A DNA stretch of 64,000 nt from Treponema sp. GTDB lineage: Bacteria > Spirochaetota > Spirochaetia > Treponematales > Treponemataceae. Where the stretch lies: positions 1-64,000 of the forward strand of contig JAFLSR010000010.1 of NCBI GenBank assembly GCA_022510845.1. Reading direction: 5' to 3'. The position numbers and the translations under genes are program-made. Positions 40,288 to 49,533 of the stretch are shown in pieces. The notes under the pieces were generated by a model. The model saw nothing but the letters and a program-made list of their open reading frames with translations, did not search any database and was not told the origin of the DNA. Each line of letters starts with the position of its first letter. The stretch's first letter is position 1.

Positions 40288-40967
40288 CCCTGCGCCACAG
40301 CCTCTTCGAGCAGATTGACATGCTTTTTGATGATTTCGCTTTCCGGAAGCAATTTTTCCGCCTCGAATAAATATTTCCGCGACTCATCGAAAAGCCCAAG
40401 TTTGAAATAGACCCACCCCAGCGAATCAAGACACGCAGGATTGTTCGGCGCGTTCGAAACGGCTTTCTTGCAATAACTGAGCGCGAGCGACAAATCTCGG
40501 TTTTCTTCGGCGAGCACATAGCCCATTCCGTTCAAAGCCGTAACATTGTCCGTGTCTTTTTCAAGCGAACGAGAATAAAAGTCGAGGCAGGTTTCTATGT
40601 CCTTGTTTTCCCAATGAAGATATGCGAGCGAAGAAAGCACGTTCGCGGTGTTGTAGCCCGTTTCCAAAAGTTTGTTAAGTTCGAAATCAGCCAAACGCTT
40701 TCGCCCGCTTTTCACATATATTATCGCGAGAATGTAGCGGCATTGCAAAATGCGATCGTAGTCGTGGCCGTTCGTCACCACTTGTTCCAAATACAAAAGA
40801 GCGTCGTCGTACCTTTCAAGCCGCGCGTAGCAAAGCCCAATGTAGTACGCCAAATCCATTCCGTCCACTTTCGCATTTTCTGAAATCGAAAGAAAAAAAG
40901 CAAGCGCGTCGCCGTATTCTTTTTTTGCGTAAAGCTCGATTCCTTCAGACAAAATCGAATTCCCCAT
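40284..40967 (-). CDS. TPR protein
   Basis: Repeated TPR motifs; ATGA overlap with the downstream gene. Confidence 0.85.
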   Translation of the reverse strand: MGNSILSEGIELYAKKEYGDALAFFLSISENAKVDGMDLAYYIGLCYARLERYDDALLYLEQVVTNGHDYDRILQCRYILAIIYVKSGRKRLADFELNKLLETGYNTANVLSSLAYLHWENKDIETCLDFYSRSLEKDTDNVTALNGMGYVLAEENRDLSLALSYCKKAVSNAPNNPACLDSLGWVYFKLGLFDESRKYLFEAEKLLPESEIIKKHVNLLEEAVAQG

Positions 40968-41014
40968 AAATCCACCCTAAAATATAGAATAAAATAATAA
41001 TCGTAGAATGTCAA

Positions 41015-41812
41015 TCAAAAATTGAAAATAATTGAACTCATCTCGCCAGCGTCCATCTGCTCGGCGATGACGCGAGTCACGGCAACAGAGCCTTCTTGAA
41101 GCGCGTCGTAGTCCGAAAATTTGCGCGAAGAAGAAATCACTTTTCCGCCTGAAAATTTTCGCTCGAAAATTCCTTCTGCCTTTGGCAAAAGCGTTATCCT
41201 GTCGTTGACATATTCGCGGAACGAGATTCCGGAAAACCGCGCCGACTTGTACGGCTCTTCTTGGGAAAGTCCGTTCACATTGACGAAGCAACATGGAATT
41301 TCAGGCATGGACATTCCACGCGCCACCACGCACATCTCGGAAAAATTGTCGAGGTTTTTCGCGGCGAAATCCGCCATCGCAGAATAAGAATATTTTTCGG
41401 GAGGCGTAAAAGGCTCGCCATCGTGCTCTTCCACCATCACGCTCAACGCCACGGCAGGAACTCCCATGAAAACCGCCTGACGCGCCGCGCCGCATGTTCC
41501 AGAATAAACAATGTCAAGCCCGATGTTCGGACCTTGGTTTATCCCAGAAAGCACGAGGTCGATTTTTGAAAAAACGCCGCTTTTCAACGCCGCCATCACA
41601 CAGTCGGCAGGCGTTCCGGAACAAGTGTATTCGCTCTCGCTGATTTTCCGCACTTCCACTCCACTTCCCAAATTGATACAGTGGCTCGCCCCGCTCCTGT
41701 TTGCGGAAGGCGCGAAGACCATCACGTTGTGGCCGTCCAAAAGAAGCCGCTTTTTGAGCGCGTTTATTCCCGGAGCGGAAAACCCGTCGTCATTTGTCAA
41801 AAGCAAATTCAT
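41015..41812 (-). CDS. surE: 5'-nucleotidase SurE
   Basis: MNLLLTNDDGFSAPGINALKKRL...APSANRSGASHCI...SGINQGPNIG. Confidence 0.96.
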   Translation of the reverse strand: MNLLLTNDDGFSAPGINALKKRLLLDGHNVMVFAPSANRSGASHCINLGSGVEVRKISESEYTCSGTPADCVMAALKSGVFSKIDLVLSGINQGPNIGLDIVYSGTCGAARQAVFMGVPAVALSVMVEEHDGEPFTPPEKYSYSAMADFAAKNLDNFSEMCVVARGMSMPEIPCCFVNVNGLSQEEPYKSARFSGISFREYVNDRITLLPKAEGIFERKFSGGKVISSSRKFSDYDALQEGSVAVTRVIAEQMDAGEMSSIIFNF

Positions 41813-41976
41813 TTTTGAAATCCTTTTCTAAAAACGCAAAAACTCACCATTTATTTTCCTGCATCGCGACAAGTTGCTTGCGCGGGCAAAAGGACAAGTT
41901 CAAAATTTTCGCGGCAGAGCATTTTCCGATTTTCAGAAAAACTCATATTTTGCACTTCCCGCCCGCACAAAGAAAC

Positions 41977-42004
41977 AAATATATGAACAAATGTTCATAT
42001 ATTT
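41977..42004. promoter_or_regulatory. 28-bp inverted repeat between galK-like and surE
   Basis: AAATATATGAACA-AA-TGTTCATATATTT. Confidence 0.8.
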
Positions 42005-42085
42005 CATAATTGGATATTGAAGCCGCGGTTTTCGCAAAAAAATTCGCCCGCCTTTTTCGGCAATCAACAAACTTCGACGCGCGAA

Positions 42086-43285
42086 TCAATTGACCCTAAC
42101 CGAATGCGCGCCTTTCGCGCTCTTCACCTCAAATGTGACCGGCTCGAATCCGAAAATACGCGCGTAGCCCGAAAGATTTTTTTTGTATGTTTCCACATCG
42201 CCATTTCTGACAAAGGCGTAGACACACCTTCCGAATCCTTTTCCGACGATGCGCCCGCAGGTTACAGGCTCGCGGATATCCTGCAAATTCGGTTCAAGTT
42301 CGCCGACGCGCTTTATAATCCAGTCAATTTCGGGGCAAGAAACATTGTAATTTTCACGGAGCAAAGTGTGGCTTCTGTTCACCGCGCGCGCGAATTTTGT
42401 GAATTTCCCTTTTTTGATTCCGTCCACCGCGTCCAAAATGCAGCCGTGCTCATAGATGATGTACAAAAGTTTTCGGCGCATATCTTCGCTCACCACAGAA
42501 AGTTCTTCGTTCATCGCGGTGGGATTCGTATTGTAAACCCATCCTCCCAAAACACCGCGTTTTCTGTCTTTGAGGTCACCGAGCAAAAGAGCGTTCTGCA
42601 TTTCGCGCACAGTTTCTTCATCCCAAATTTTTTGCCTGGGAACATTGGCATCCGTGAGAAGAATTTTGTAGCCACCAAAATCGAACGGAATGTTTTCATA
42701 AGACTGCTTGGAATAGTCCGTGAGAATGAAGGAACCAGGCTCGGAATACAACGCCACAAAATTATCTGCCATGAGATTGTCAACTTTGAGAAAACTCCGT
42801 GCGGCCATTTCCAAAACCTGCAAGAGCCGCGCGTCCGGGCAGTTCAGCCGAAAAGCCTTTTTTATCGCAAGAGCGCAACCCACTTTTACGGCGGAATTTA
42901 TGCCGAAGCCAGCGGAAGGAGGAGTTTCCGTATAAATCGTGAAATTCATCCCACCGAGTTTAAAGCCCATGGCGAGATAGGCTTGAATAATTGCCTTGAG
43001 AGAATTTGCCCAGCGATCTTCTTTTTTTTGCTTTATGTTCGAAATGTCGGACTTCCGCCGCTCATTGAGCTGCACGAAGAAAAATTTCAGCGAGTTGTCC
43101 TCACGAGGAGAAAGCGCGACATAGACATTCATGTTCAACGCCAAAGAAAGAGTTTTGTCCCTAAAAAACCAGCACGAATGTTCGCCCATTATGTGAATGC
43201 GGCCCGGCGTAGAAATCACGGTTTTGGGAATTTCGCCGTATTCCTTTTGATGCGCCTCGCAAATATTTTTTACCATATTTTCCAT
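42086..43285 (-). CDS. GHMP kinase, galactokinase-like with atypical motifs
   Basis: STPGRIHIMGEHS...TETPPSAGFGINSAVKVGCALA...GKGFGRCVYAFV. Confidence 0.8.
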   Translation of the reverse strand: MENMVKNICEAHQKEYGEIPKTVISTPGRIHIMGEHSCWFFRDKTLSLALNMNVYVALSPREDNSLKFFFVQLNERRKSDISNIKQKKEDRWANSLKAIIQAYLAMGFKLGGMNFTIYTETPPSAGFGINSAVKVGCALAIKKAFRLNCPDARLLQVLEMAARSFLKVDNLMADNFVALYSEPGSFILTDYSKQSYENIPFDFGGYKILLTDANVPRQKIWDEETVREMQNALLLGDLKDRKRGVLGGWVYNTNPTAMNEELSVVSEDMRRKLLYIIYEHGCILDAVDGIKKGKFTKFARAVNRSHTLLRENYNVSCPEIDWIIKRVGELEPNLQDIREPVTCGRIVGKGFGRCVYAFVRNGDVETYKKNLSGYARIFGFEPVTFEVKSAKGAHSVRVN

Positions 43286-43372
43286 CAGTAATTTTTTTCC
43301 TAGTCAAAGTCAAAGTTGCAGCAAGTCCAATCCTCTTGATTTTTAATCTAATATATAATAGAATATTATACC

Positions 43373-45112
43373 ATGATGGGCGGAATTTTTCAAGTTTTTT
43401 GTTCGTTTTTTTCTGGAATTTTGACCGCGCTTGCAATTCCGAACGAAATATTTCATTTTGGCTCGCCCATTTTCGGGATGGCGGCATTGATTCCGCTTTA
43501 TTTCGCCGCAAAAAGCGCGAAATCGTACAAAAATGCGGCAGGAATTTTCGCGCTGGACGCGCTTGCGACGCATATTTTTTCGAGTTTTTGGCTTGCGAAT
43601 TTCAAGAATTTCGCGATTTTTACGCTTGGCGCGTCTGCGCTCGGAACTGCGTGCATCGAAGCGATGGCAGGCTGCCTTTTTTTCGCGCCGTTCGGAAAAC
43701 CTGCGGAAATTTTGCAAAATAAAAATCGCCCTCAAAAAATTTCATTCAACTTTAAATTTTTAAAATTGTCATGCGAATTCTCGTCCAAGGAATTCAGAGT
43801 GTTTTGGTTTGCTTCCGTGCGCGTTGTCTACGAATGGGCGAAGTCCACAGGATTTTTGGCGTATCCGTGGGGAACGCTTTCGATGAGCGCGTTTTGCGCA
43901 AAGCCGCTCATGCAAAGCGCAGACATTTTCGGCACTTACGGAATCACTTTTTTGTTCTCCTTCATCGCGGCAACTCTCGCGGAAAGCATGATTTCATTCG
44001 GCGAAAAAAATCGCGGCAAAAAACTCGCGGGCTTTCAAAAATGCGCGCTCGTTTTGCTCGCGCTCTTTTTTCTGTACGGCGCGTTCCGCTTGTGCCAAAA
44101 GCGTCCTGCCGTAAAAACATTGAACGCGGTGCTCGTCCAGCAAAATCGCGACCCGTGGGCTTTGCGTATCGATGACGAGCCAATCCGAATTTCGATGGAA
44201 CTTTCTCAAAAAGGAATCGATGAATTCTCAAAGCGCGGCAAAAAGGCGGACATCGTTGTGTGGAGCGAAGCCGTCCTGCGGCACACCTTCCCCGAATCCT
44301 ACATCCGCTACACGGTGCGCCCCGAAGAAGAGTCGCTCATCAGTTTTATCAGTCGCACGAAGATTCCGTTTTTAATCGGCGGCTCGTATACACTCGATGA
44401 CGCGAAGGACCGCACTGCGAACGCCGCGCTCATGTTCGACCGAAACGGATTTTTCAGGGGCTTCTACGGAAAGACGCACCTTGTTCCATTTGCCGAAGTG
44501 ATTCCGCTGATTGATTTTCCAATCGTAAAAAAAATGATGCACCGCGTCGTGGGAATTTCCAACGGCTGGACTCCCGGCGAAGAATTCGTTTTGTTCGACC
44601 TTGAAATTTCTTCCAAAGAAAAAAGGCCTTTCCCTTCATTCAACGTAATCGACATGGCAACGGCGCTTCCGAACCAAGAAAAGCCAACGCGCGCAAGGAT
44701 TGCCACCCCGATTTGCTTTGAAGATGCGTTTCCGGACATTTGCGGTCCATTCCACAGCATGGGCGCGGAAGTTTTCCTCAACATAACTGATGATTCGTGG
44801 TCAAAAACCGCGTCCGCAGAATACCAGCATTTTGTGGTGGCGGCGTTCCGCGCAATTGAATATCGCACCCCCCTTGTGCGTTCCACAAATTCGGGATTCA
44901 CTGCGGTAGTAGATTCCTCGGGCAACATCGTTCAGTCCGCGCCGCTTTTTGAAGAGGCGTATATGTGCGCCGAAGTTCCGATAAGTCAATGGCGCGAAAC
45001 TGTTTATTCTCGCTACACGAATTGGTTCGTGCATCTGATTATGATTTTTGTGGCGGCAACGCTTTTCTTTGTGGCAAGAGAGAATTTTCTTCAATCGAAA
45101 AATTCTCGTTAA
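43373..45112 (+). CDS. lnt: Apolipoprotein N-acyltransferase
   Basis: VYEWAKSTGFLAYPWGTLSMSAF; VVWSEAVLRHTFPE; GKTHLVPFAEVIP; nitrilase-like C-terminal domain. Confidence 0.93.
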   Translation: MMGGIFQVFCSFFSGILTALAIPNEIFHFGSPIFGMAALIPLYFAAKSAKSYKNAAGIFALDALATHIFSSFWLANFKNFAIFTLGASALGTACIEAMAGCLFFAPFGKPAEILQNKNRPQKISFNFKFLKLSCEFSSKEFRVFWFASVRVVYEWAKSTGFLAYPWGTLSMSAFCAKPLMQSADIFGTYGITFLFSFIAATLAESMISFGEKNRGKKLAGFQKCALVLLALFFLYGAFRLCQKRPAVKTLNAVLVQQNRDPWALRIDDEPIRISMELSQKGIDEFSKRGKKADIVVWSEAVLRHTFPESYIRYTVRPEEESLISFISRTKIPFLIGGSYTLDDAKDRTANAALMFDRNGFFRGFYGKTHLVPFAEVIPLIDFPIVKKMMHRVVGISNGWTPGEEFVLFDLEISSKEKRPFPSFNVIDMATALPNQEKPTRARIATPICFEDAFPDICGPFHSMGAEVFLNITDDSWSKTASAEYQHFVVAAFRAIEYRTPLVRSTNSGFTAVVDSSGNIVQSAPLFEEAYMCAEVPISQWRETVYSRYTNWFVHLIMIFVAATLFFVARENFLQSKNSR

Positions 45113-45138
45113 ATAAATTTCAATTACGGAGGAAAAAA

Positions 45139-45699
45139 ATGAGAAAGAATTTCGGAAGCAAAACTTGGCTTTATCCGATGCCCGTTCTGATTATCGGAAC
45201 TTACGGCGAAGACGGAACACCCGACGCGATGAATGCGGCATGGGGCGGAATCGGAGACGACAACCAGATTTTCATCTGTTTAAGCCCCGGACACAAAACT
45301 GTGAAAAACATCCTTGCAAAAAAAGCGTTCACTGTGAGTTTGGCTGACGAGGCGCACGTGGTGGAATGCGACTATGTTGGAATCGCGAGCGGAAACGACA
45401 CTCCCGACAAAATCCAAAAATCGGGTTTGCACGCGGCAAAGGCGCAAAACATTGACGCGCCGTATTTTGAGGAACTGCCTTTCGCGCTTGAATGCACGCT
45501 GATTTCTTACGATGAAAAATCCTGCCACCTTTTCGGAAAAATCGTAAACGCAAGCATCGATGAAAAAATTCTTACTGACGACAAAATCGATGTGAGAAAA
45601 CTAAAGCCGATTACATTCGATTGCGTTTCGCACGAATACATCGCGCTTGGAAACACAGTCGGGAAAGCGTTCAGCGACGGCCTCAAACTAAAATCGTAG
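45139..45699 (+). CDS. Flavin reductase-like / flavoredoxin
   Basis: PMPVLIIGTYGEDGTPDAMNAAWGGIGDDNQIFICLSPGHKTVKNI; GGAGG RBS. Confidence 0.88.
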   Translation: MRKNFGSKTWLYPMPVLIIGTYGEDGTPDAMNAAWGGIGDDNQIFICLSPGHKTVKNILAKKAFTVSLADEAHVVECDYVGIASGNDTPDKIQKSGLHAAKAQNIDAPYFEELPFALECTLISYDEKSCHLFGKIVNASIDEKILTDDKIDVRKLKPITFDCVSHEYIALGNTVGKAFSDGLKLKS

Positions 45700-45827
45700 C
45701 AAAAAAAACGCATTCAAACAAATTTCGCATACCTATACCGGGTATGGGTATGTGAAAGCAAGCCTTGTCATCGAAAATTTTGAAAGCAACAAAAAAAAAT
45801 TACACTTTGCGCATTTTTTCAAAACGA

Positions 45828-45856
45828 TTGACACGCAAAAGAAAAATTGCTATAAT
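45828..45856 (+). promoter_or_regulatory. Perfect sigma70 consensus promoter
   Basis: TTGACA-N17-TATAAT. Confidence 0.85.
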
Positions 45857-45888
45857 TTTCTCAACCTAATATTTTGAGGGGGCGGAAA

Positions 45889-46047
45889 ATGAAGAAAAAC
45901 GTGTATGCGTGGGATGGCTCTGGACCTAATCCTTCAACCATCTATTCGAACCCGGAGCCTCAGGATGCGAGCGTGACCGAAACAGTCATCAAAGGAATTC
46001 TGTGGGGAGAGGTTCTCGATCCCTCAAGCAATATCTTTGATTTATAA
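45889..46047 (+). CDS. Small ORF, 52 aa (below the ORF-track length cut-off)
   Basis: MKKNVYAWDGSGPNPSTIYSNPEPQDASVTETVIKGILWGEVLDPSSNIFDL*; GAGGGGGCGG 5' of the ATG; consensus promoter 33 nt upstream. Confidence 0.65.
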   Translation: MKKNVYAWDGSGPNPSTIYSNPEPQDASVTETVIKGILWGEVLDPSSNIFDL

Positions 46048-46077
46048 AATGTCACTCTCAAAACGCAGGAGAACAAA

Positions 46078-46275
46078 ATGATTTTTCCTTTGGACCAACT
46101 TGTAAAATTTGACGGCAACATCTACGAAATAACTGTGGCGGCAAATCGTCGCGCCTACCAAATGTCAATGGTGGACGACCCGCTCATCGAAGAAAACCAC
46201 GACAAAGTAGTTTCGCTCGCGGCAATGCAACTTTTCACAAAAGAAGTTACCTACCGCATCGAAAATCGGCAGTGA
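46078..46275 (+). CDS. rpoZ: RNA polymerase omega subunit-like
   Basis: MIFPLDQLVKFDGNIYEITVAANRRAYQMSMVDDPLIEENHDKVVSLAAMQLFTKEVTYRIE. Confidence 0.7.
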   Translation: MIFPLDQLVKFDGNIYEITVAANRRAYQMSMVDDPLIEENHDKVVSLAAMQLFTKEVTYRIENRQ

Positions 46276-47348
46276 GAAAAATCCCTGTCCTCGTGATTTT
46301 CGCGCCCACGGCAACGGGCAAAACCGAACTGCTTTTTAGGCTTTTCGGAAAACGGCAAAATCGCGAAAAAGGCGAAAGCGAATTTTCTCCGCCGCTGATT
46401 CCAAACGCAAAAATCATAAGCGCGGATTCGATGCAAGTCTATCGCGGGATGGACATCTGCACGGCAAAGCCCACAGCCGAAGAACGCCGCCTACTCGAAC
46501 ATTTCCTTTTGGACATAAAAAATCCTGACGAACAATTTTCCGTGGCAGAATTCGTGGAACGCGCCGACGCGCTCTGCGAACAACTTTTTTCGCAAGGAAT
46601 TCTTCCTGTCGTATGCGGCGGCACAGGCTTCTACATCCGCTCGTTTTTGCTGGGGCTTCCGAAAACTCCCGAGGGCGATGAAAAAATCCGTGAACATCTG
46701 CATTCTCAAGCGAAGGAATTGGGAAGCGAAAAAATGTGGCAGCGGCTTTTTTCGGTGGACTGCCAAAGCGCACAAAAAATAAATCCCAAAGACACTTACA
46801 GAATTGTGCGCGCGCTGGAAATCTACGAACTAACTGGAAAGCCGCGGACGGAATTTTTGGGCGAACAAATTCCGCGTGAAAAATACGACTTCACTACTCT
46901 GATTCTCGAACGCGAACGAAGCGACTTGTACAATAGAATCGACCTACGCGTGGAAAAAATGTTTGCCTGTGGACTTGAATCCGAAGTGAAGGCACTCGCA
47001 CAAAAATATCCGCCCACTTCGCCCGGAATGAAAGCAATCGGTTGCCATGAATTTTTCGACTGCCCTCCCGAAGAAATAAAATCCAACATAAAACGCAACA
47101 GCAAAAAATACGCAAAAAAACAGTGCTTTTTCATGCGCGGAATTCCGGGCGCGGAAATCTTTCGCATTCCGCAAGATGAAAATTCAGCGGAAGAAGTCTA
47201 CGCCCAAATTGCCCAGAGAGCCGCGGCTGCGGCAGCGGTGGTACAAAGCGTAAACGGCGCACCAAGTTTGAGCCATCCGCCAAAGTCCATCGGGCAGCCC
47301 TCTTTTTTCAGTATGCCCATCGCTGCAACATTGGCAGACGCTCCATAA
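46272..47348 (+). CDS. miaA: tRNA dimethylallyltransferase
   Basis: FAPTATGKTELLFRLF...ISADSMQVYRGMDICTAKPT. Confidence 0.95.
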   Translation: MRKIPVLVIFAPTATGKTELLFRLFGKRQNREKGESEFSPPLIPNAKIISADSMQVYRGMDICTAKPTAEERRLLEHFLLDIKNPDEQFSVAEFVERADALCEQLFSQGILPVVCGGTGFYIRSFLLGLPKTPEGDEKIREHLHSQAKELGSEKMWQRLFSVDCQSAQKINPKDTYRIVRALEIYELTGKPRTEFLGEQIPREKYDFTTLILERERSDLYNRIDLRVEKMFACGLESEVKALAQKYPPTSPGMKAIGCHEFFDCPPEEIKSNIKRNSKKYAKKQCFFMRGIPGAEIFRIPQDENSAEEVYAQIAQRAAAAAAVVQSVNGAPSLSHPPKSIGQPSFFSMPIAATLADAP

Positions 47349-48508
47349 GGCGTGAGATTTCCGCCGAGACAAGAACCAATCAAAAGCGCGAACATAAAAA
47401 GTTCTCCGCTCACATCAATCGAACGCGCAAGGGAATCCGCCACGGGAAGCATCACGATGATGTACGGCACATTGTCGATGAAGCCAGAAAGAATTACCGA
47501 AACAAGCAAAATCAACAAAAAGCCCGCGATGCGGCTTCCACCAATAATGCCGCGCAAAAATTGGGCGAAGTCAAAAAGCAAGCCCGATTCGCTCAACGCG
47601 CCCACTACTACAAAAATGCCTGTCAGGAAAAAAATCGTTTCCCAGTCCAACTCGCGAATCATTTGCCACGCTTCGCCCCAGGATTTTTTCTGATTCGCCA
47701 CGAACCATACAACGCCCGCCGCTCCGAGCAAAAAGACGAACGCGCCAGAAAAAAAAGGCAATTCGATTTTTGTGAACGAAATCGCCGCAAGTCCGAAAAT
47801 CATTGCCAAAAGCAGCGCGGCGGGAAAGACCGAAACAATCTTCGTTTTTTCCACCTGCACCTTTTCGTTTTCATTCCGAAAAAACAGGTAAAAGAAAACG
47901 CAGCCAACCACAAGCCCGATTTGGATGAAAAAGAAAATCGAAATTTTTCCTTCATGCACAAAAAAATCATTGAACGTATATCCCGCATAACTTGCGAAAA
48001 TCATCGAGGGGGGGTCTCCAACCAAAGTCGCAGTTCCTTCAAGGTTCGACATCACGGCAAGCCCCAGCAAAAAATTCGTCGGATTCAATTTCAGTTTTTT
48101 GCAAAGCACGAGCGCAATTGGAGTCATCACCAAAACCGTGGCAACGTTTTCCACAAAAATCGAAATTATTCCCGTCATCGCCAAAATCAGCACGATTGCA
48201 ATTCCTGTCTTCGGAGATTTTTCGATTATGAAATCGGCGATTCGCGACGGCACTTTTGAATAGATGAAGAGCGCGGCAATCATCATGCTCCCCAAATAAA
48301 TCAGCAGCACGTTCCAATTTACAAGCGAAGAAAGCGCGTGCAAAAAAGCGTCCGCATGACGAGTTCCGGAAAAAATCGCGCCCGGAAAAACCGCGCCCAA
48401 AACAAGCAGGAGGAGAGCCGCCGCGCTTGTGAAAAAAACTTTTTTATCTTGAAACGCAATCACAAAGGCATACATCAAAACCGCGATGCCAAGCACAAAA
48501 AATTTCAT
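47198..48508 (-). CDS. ArsB/NhaD-type ion transporter superfamily permease
   Basis: NVATVLVMTPIALVLCKKLKLNPTNFLLGLAVMSNLEGTATLVGDPPSMIFA; NVPYIIVMLPVADSLA. Confidence 0.88.
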   Translation of the reverse strand: MKFFVLGIAVLMYAFVIAFQDKKVFFTSAAALLLLVLGAVFPGAIFSGTRHADAFLHALSSLVNWNVLLIYLGSMMIAALFIYSKVPSRIADFIIEKSPKTGIAIVLILAMTGIISIFVENVATVLVMTPIALVLCKKLKLNPTNFLLGLAVMSNLEGTATLVGDPPSMIFASYAGYTFNDFFVHEGKISIFFFIQIGLVVGCVFFYLFFRNENEKVQVEKTKIVSVFPAALLLAMIFGLAAISFTKIELPFFSGAFVFLLGAAGVVWFVANQKKSWGEAWQMIRELDWETIFFLTGIFVVVGALSESGLLFDFAQFLRGIIGGSRIAGFLLILLVSVILSGFIDNVPYIIVMLPVADSLARSIDVSGELFMFALLIGSCLGGNLTPYGASANVAAMGILKKEGCPMDFGGWLKLGAPFTLCTTAAAAAALWAIWA

Positions 48509-48615
48509 GGATTCATTTTATGGCAACGCGATTTTTTTTGCAAGAGTTTTTGCCTCAGATTTTAGCACATTTTTCATTGTTGACCATTTGCCAAAAAAAA
48601 GTTATAATTTGTAAA

Positions 48616-49398
48616 ATGATTTTCAGCAGTTTGGGCAATGTAATCATACTCCTTGTACTTGTCAATTTTTTGATTCCCGTATCGTTCGCGATGGAATTGT
48701 TCTATCCATTTTCGCACAAGATATGTCTGAAAATTTCGAACCATGTCATCAATGTGATTATAGGAAAATTCTTCGCCATTCTCAAAACTTACAAAAAATT
48801 TCGCCTGACTTTTTTTCAAGAAAAGAAAGCCGAGTTGCCCGAACAATTTATAGTCCTTTCAAACCACCAAAGTCTTTTGGACATTCCGATTCTTTTTTCG
48901 TTTTTTCGCGGGTTCGAAATGCGCTTTGTGGCAAAGGACTCTTTGAGCCGACACGTTCCTCTCGTTTCGCCTATGCTGAAATCGCAGGGACATTGCTTTA
49001 TTCCGAGAAGCGGCCGCGCAGGTCTTGTAATGCGCAGAATTGATTCTTTTTCAAAACGCTGTCTCGACAACAAATGGAATCCAGTAATCTTTCCCGAAGG
49101 AACTCGCAGCAAGGACGGCACTCTTGGAAAATTCTACAGCGCAGGATTCCGCCGCATCGCCGATTCCGCGCGGCTTCCGATTGTCGTGTGCGTCGTGGAC
49201 GAAGGCTACAAGATAAACGACATTCGCCACATCATGGAAAATATGAACAAGGTGAACTATCACGCGAAAATTCTGAAAATCTATCCGCCTGCGCTCACAA
49301 AAGAAGAGCAAGTGGCGATTTTGGATGAAGCGCGCGATTTGATGGAAAAGCAACTTTCCGAATGGCGGGCGGAAGAATCCTCCAATCTCAAAATTTGA
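48616..49398 (+). CDS. plsC: 1-acyl-sn-glycerol-3-phosphate acyltransferase (PlsC)
   Basis: LSNHQSLLDIPILF (HX4D), FPEGTRSKDG. Confidence 0.93.
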   Translation: MIFSSLGNVIILLVLVNFLIPVSFAMELFYPFSHKICLKISNHVINVIIGKFFAILKTYKKFRLTFFQEKKAELPEQFIVLSNHQSLLDIPILFSFFRGFEMRFVAKDSLSRHVPLVSPMLKSQGHCFIPRSGRAGLVMRRIDSFSKRCLDNKWNPVIFPEGTRSKDGTLGKFYSAGFRRIADSARLPIVVCVVDEGYKINDIRHIMENMNKVNYHAKILKIYPPALTKEEQVAILDEARDLMEKQLSEWRAEESSNLKI

Positions 49399-49413
49399 GC
49401 GAAACCGCGCCTG

Positions 49414-49423
49414 CCCCCCCCCC
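49414..49423. repeat. C10 homopolymer followed by (CA)n, upstream of the GGDEF/EAL gene
   Basis: TGCCCCCCCCCCACACACACAG. Confidence 0.95.
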
Positions 49424-49533
49424 ACACACACAGAGCGTCGAGGTATAAAACCCTCCGCGCGAACCAAAAAAAAGCATTGAAAAATTCTTGGATTTGTGTT
49501 AGAATATTTTCATCACAAATTAGGAAAATTCAC

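Noticed and set aside
42017-43291. 424-aa plus-strand ORF
   Set aside because: Antisense to the galactokinase-like gene
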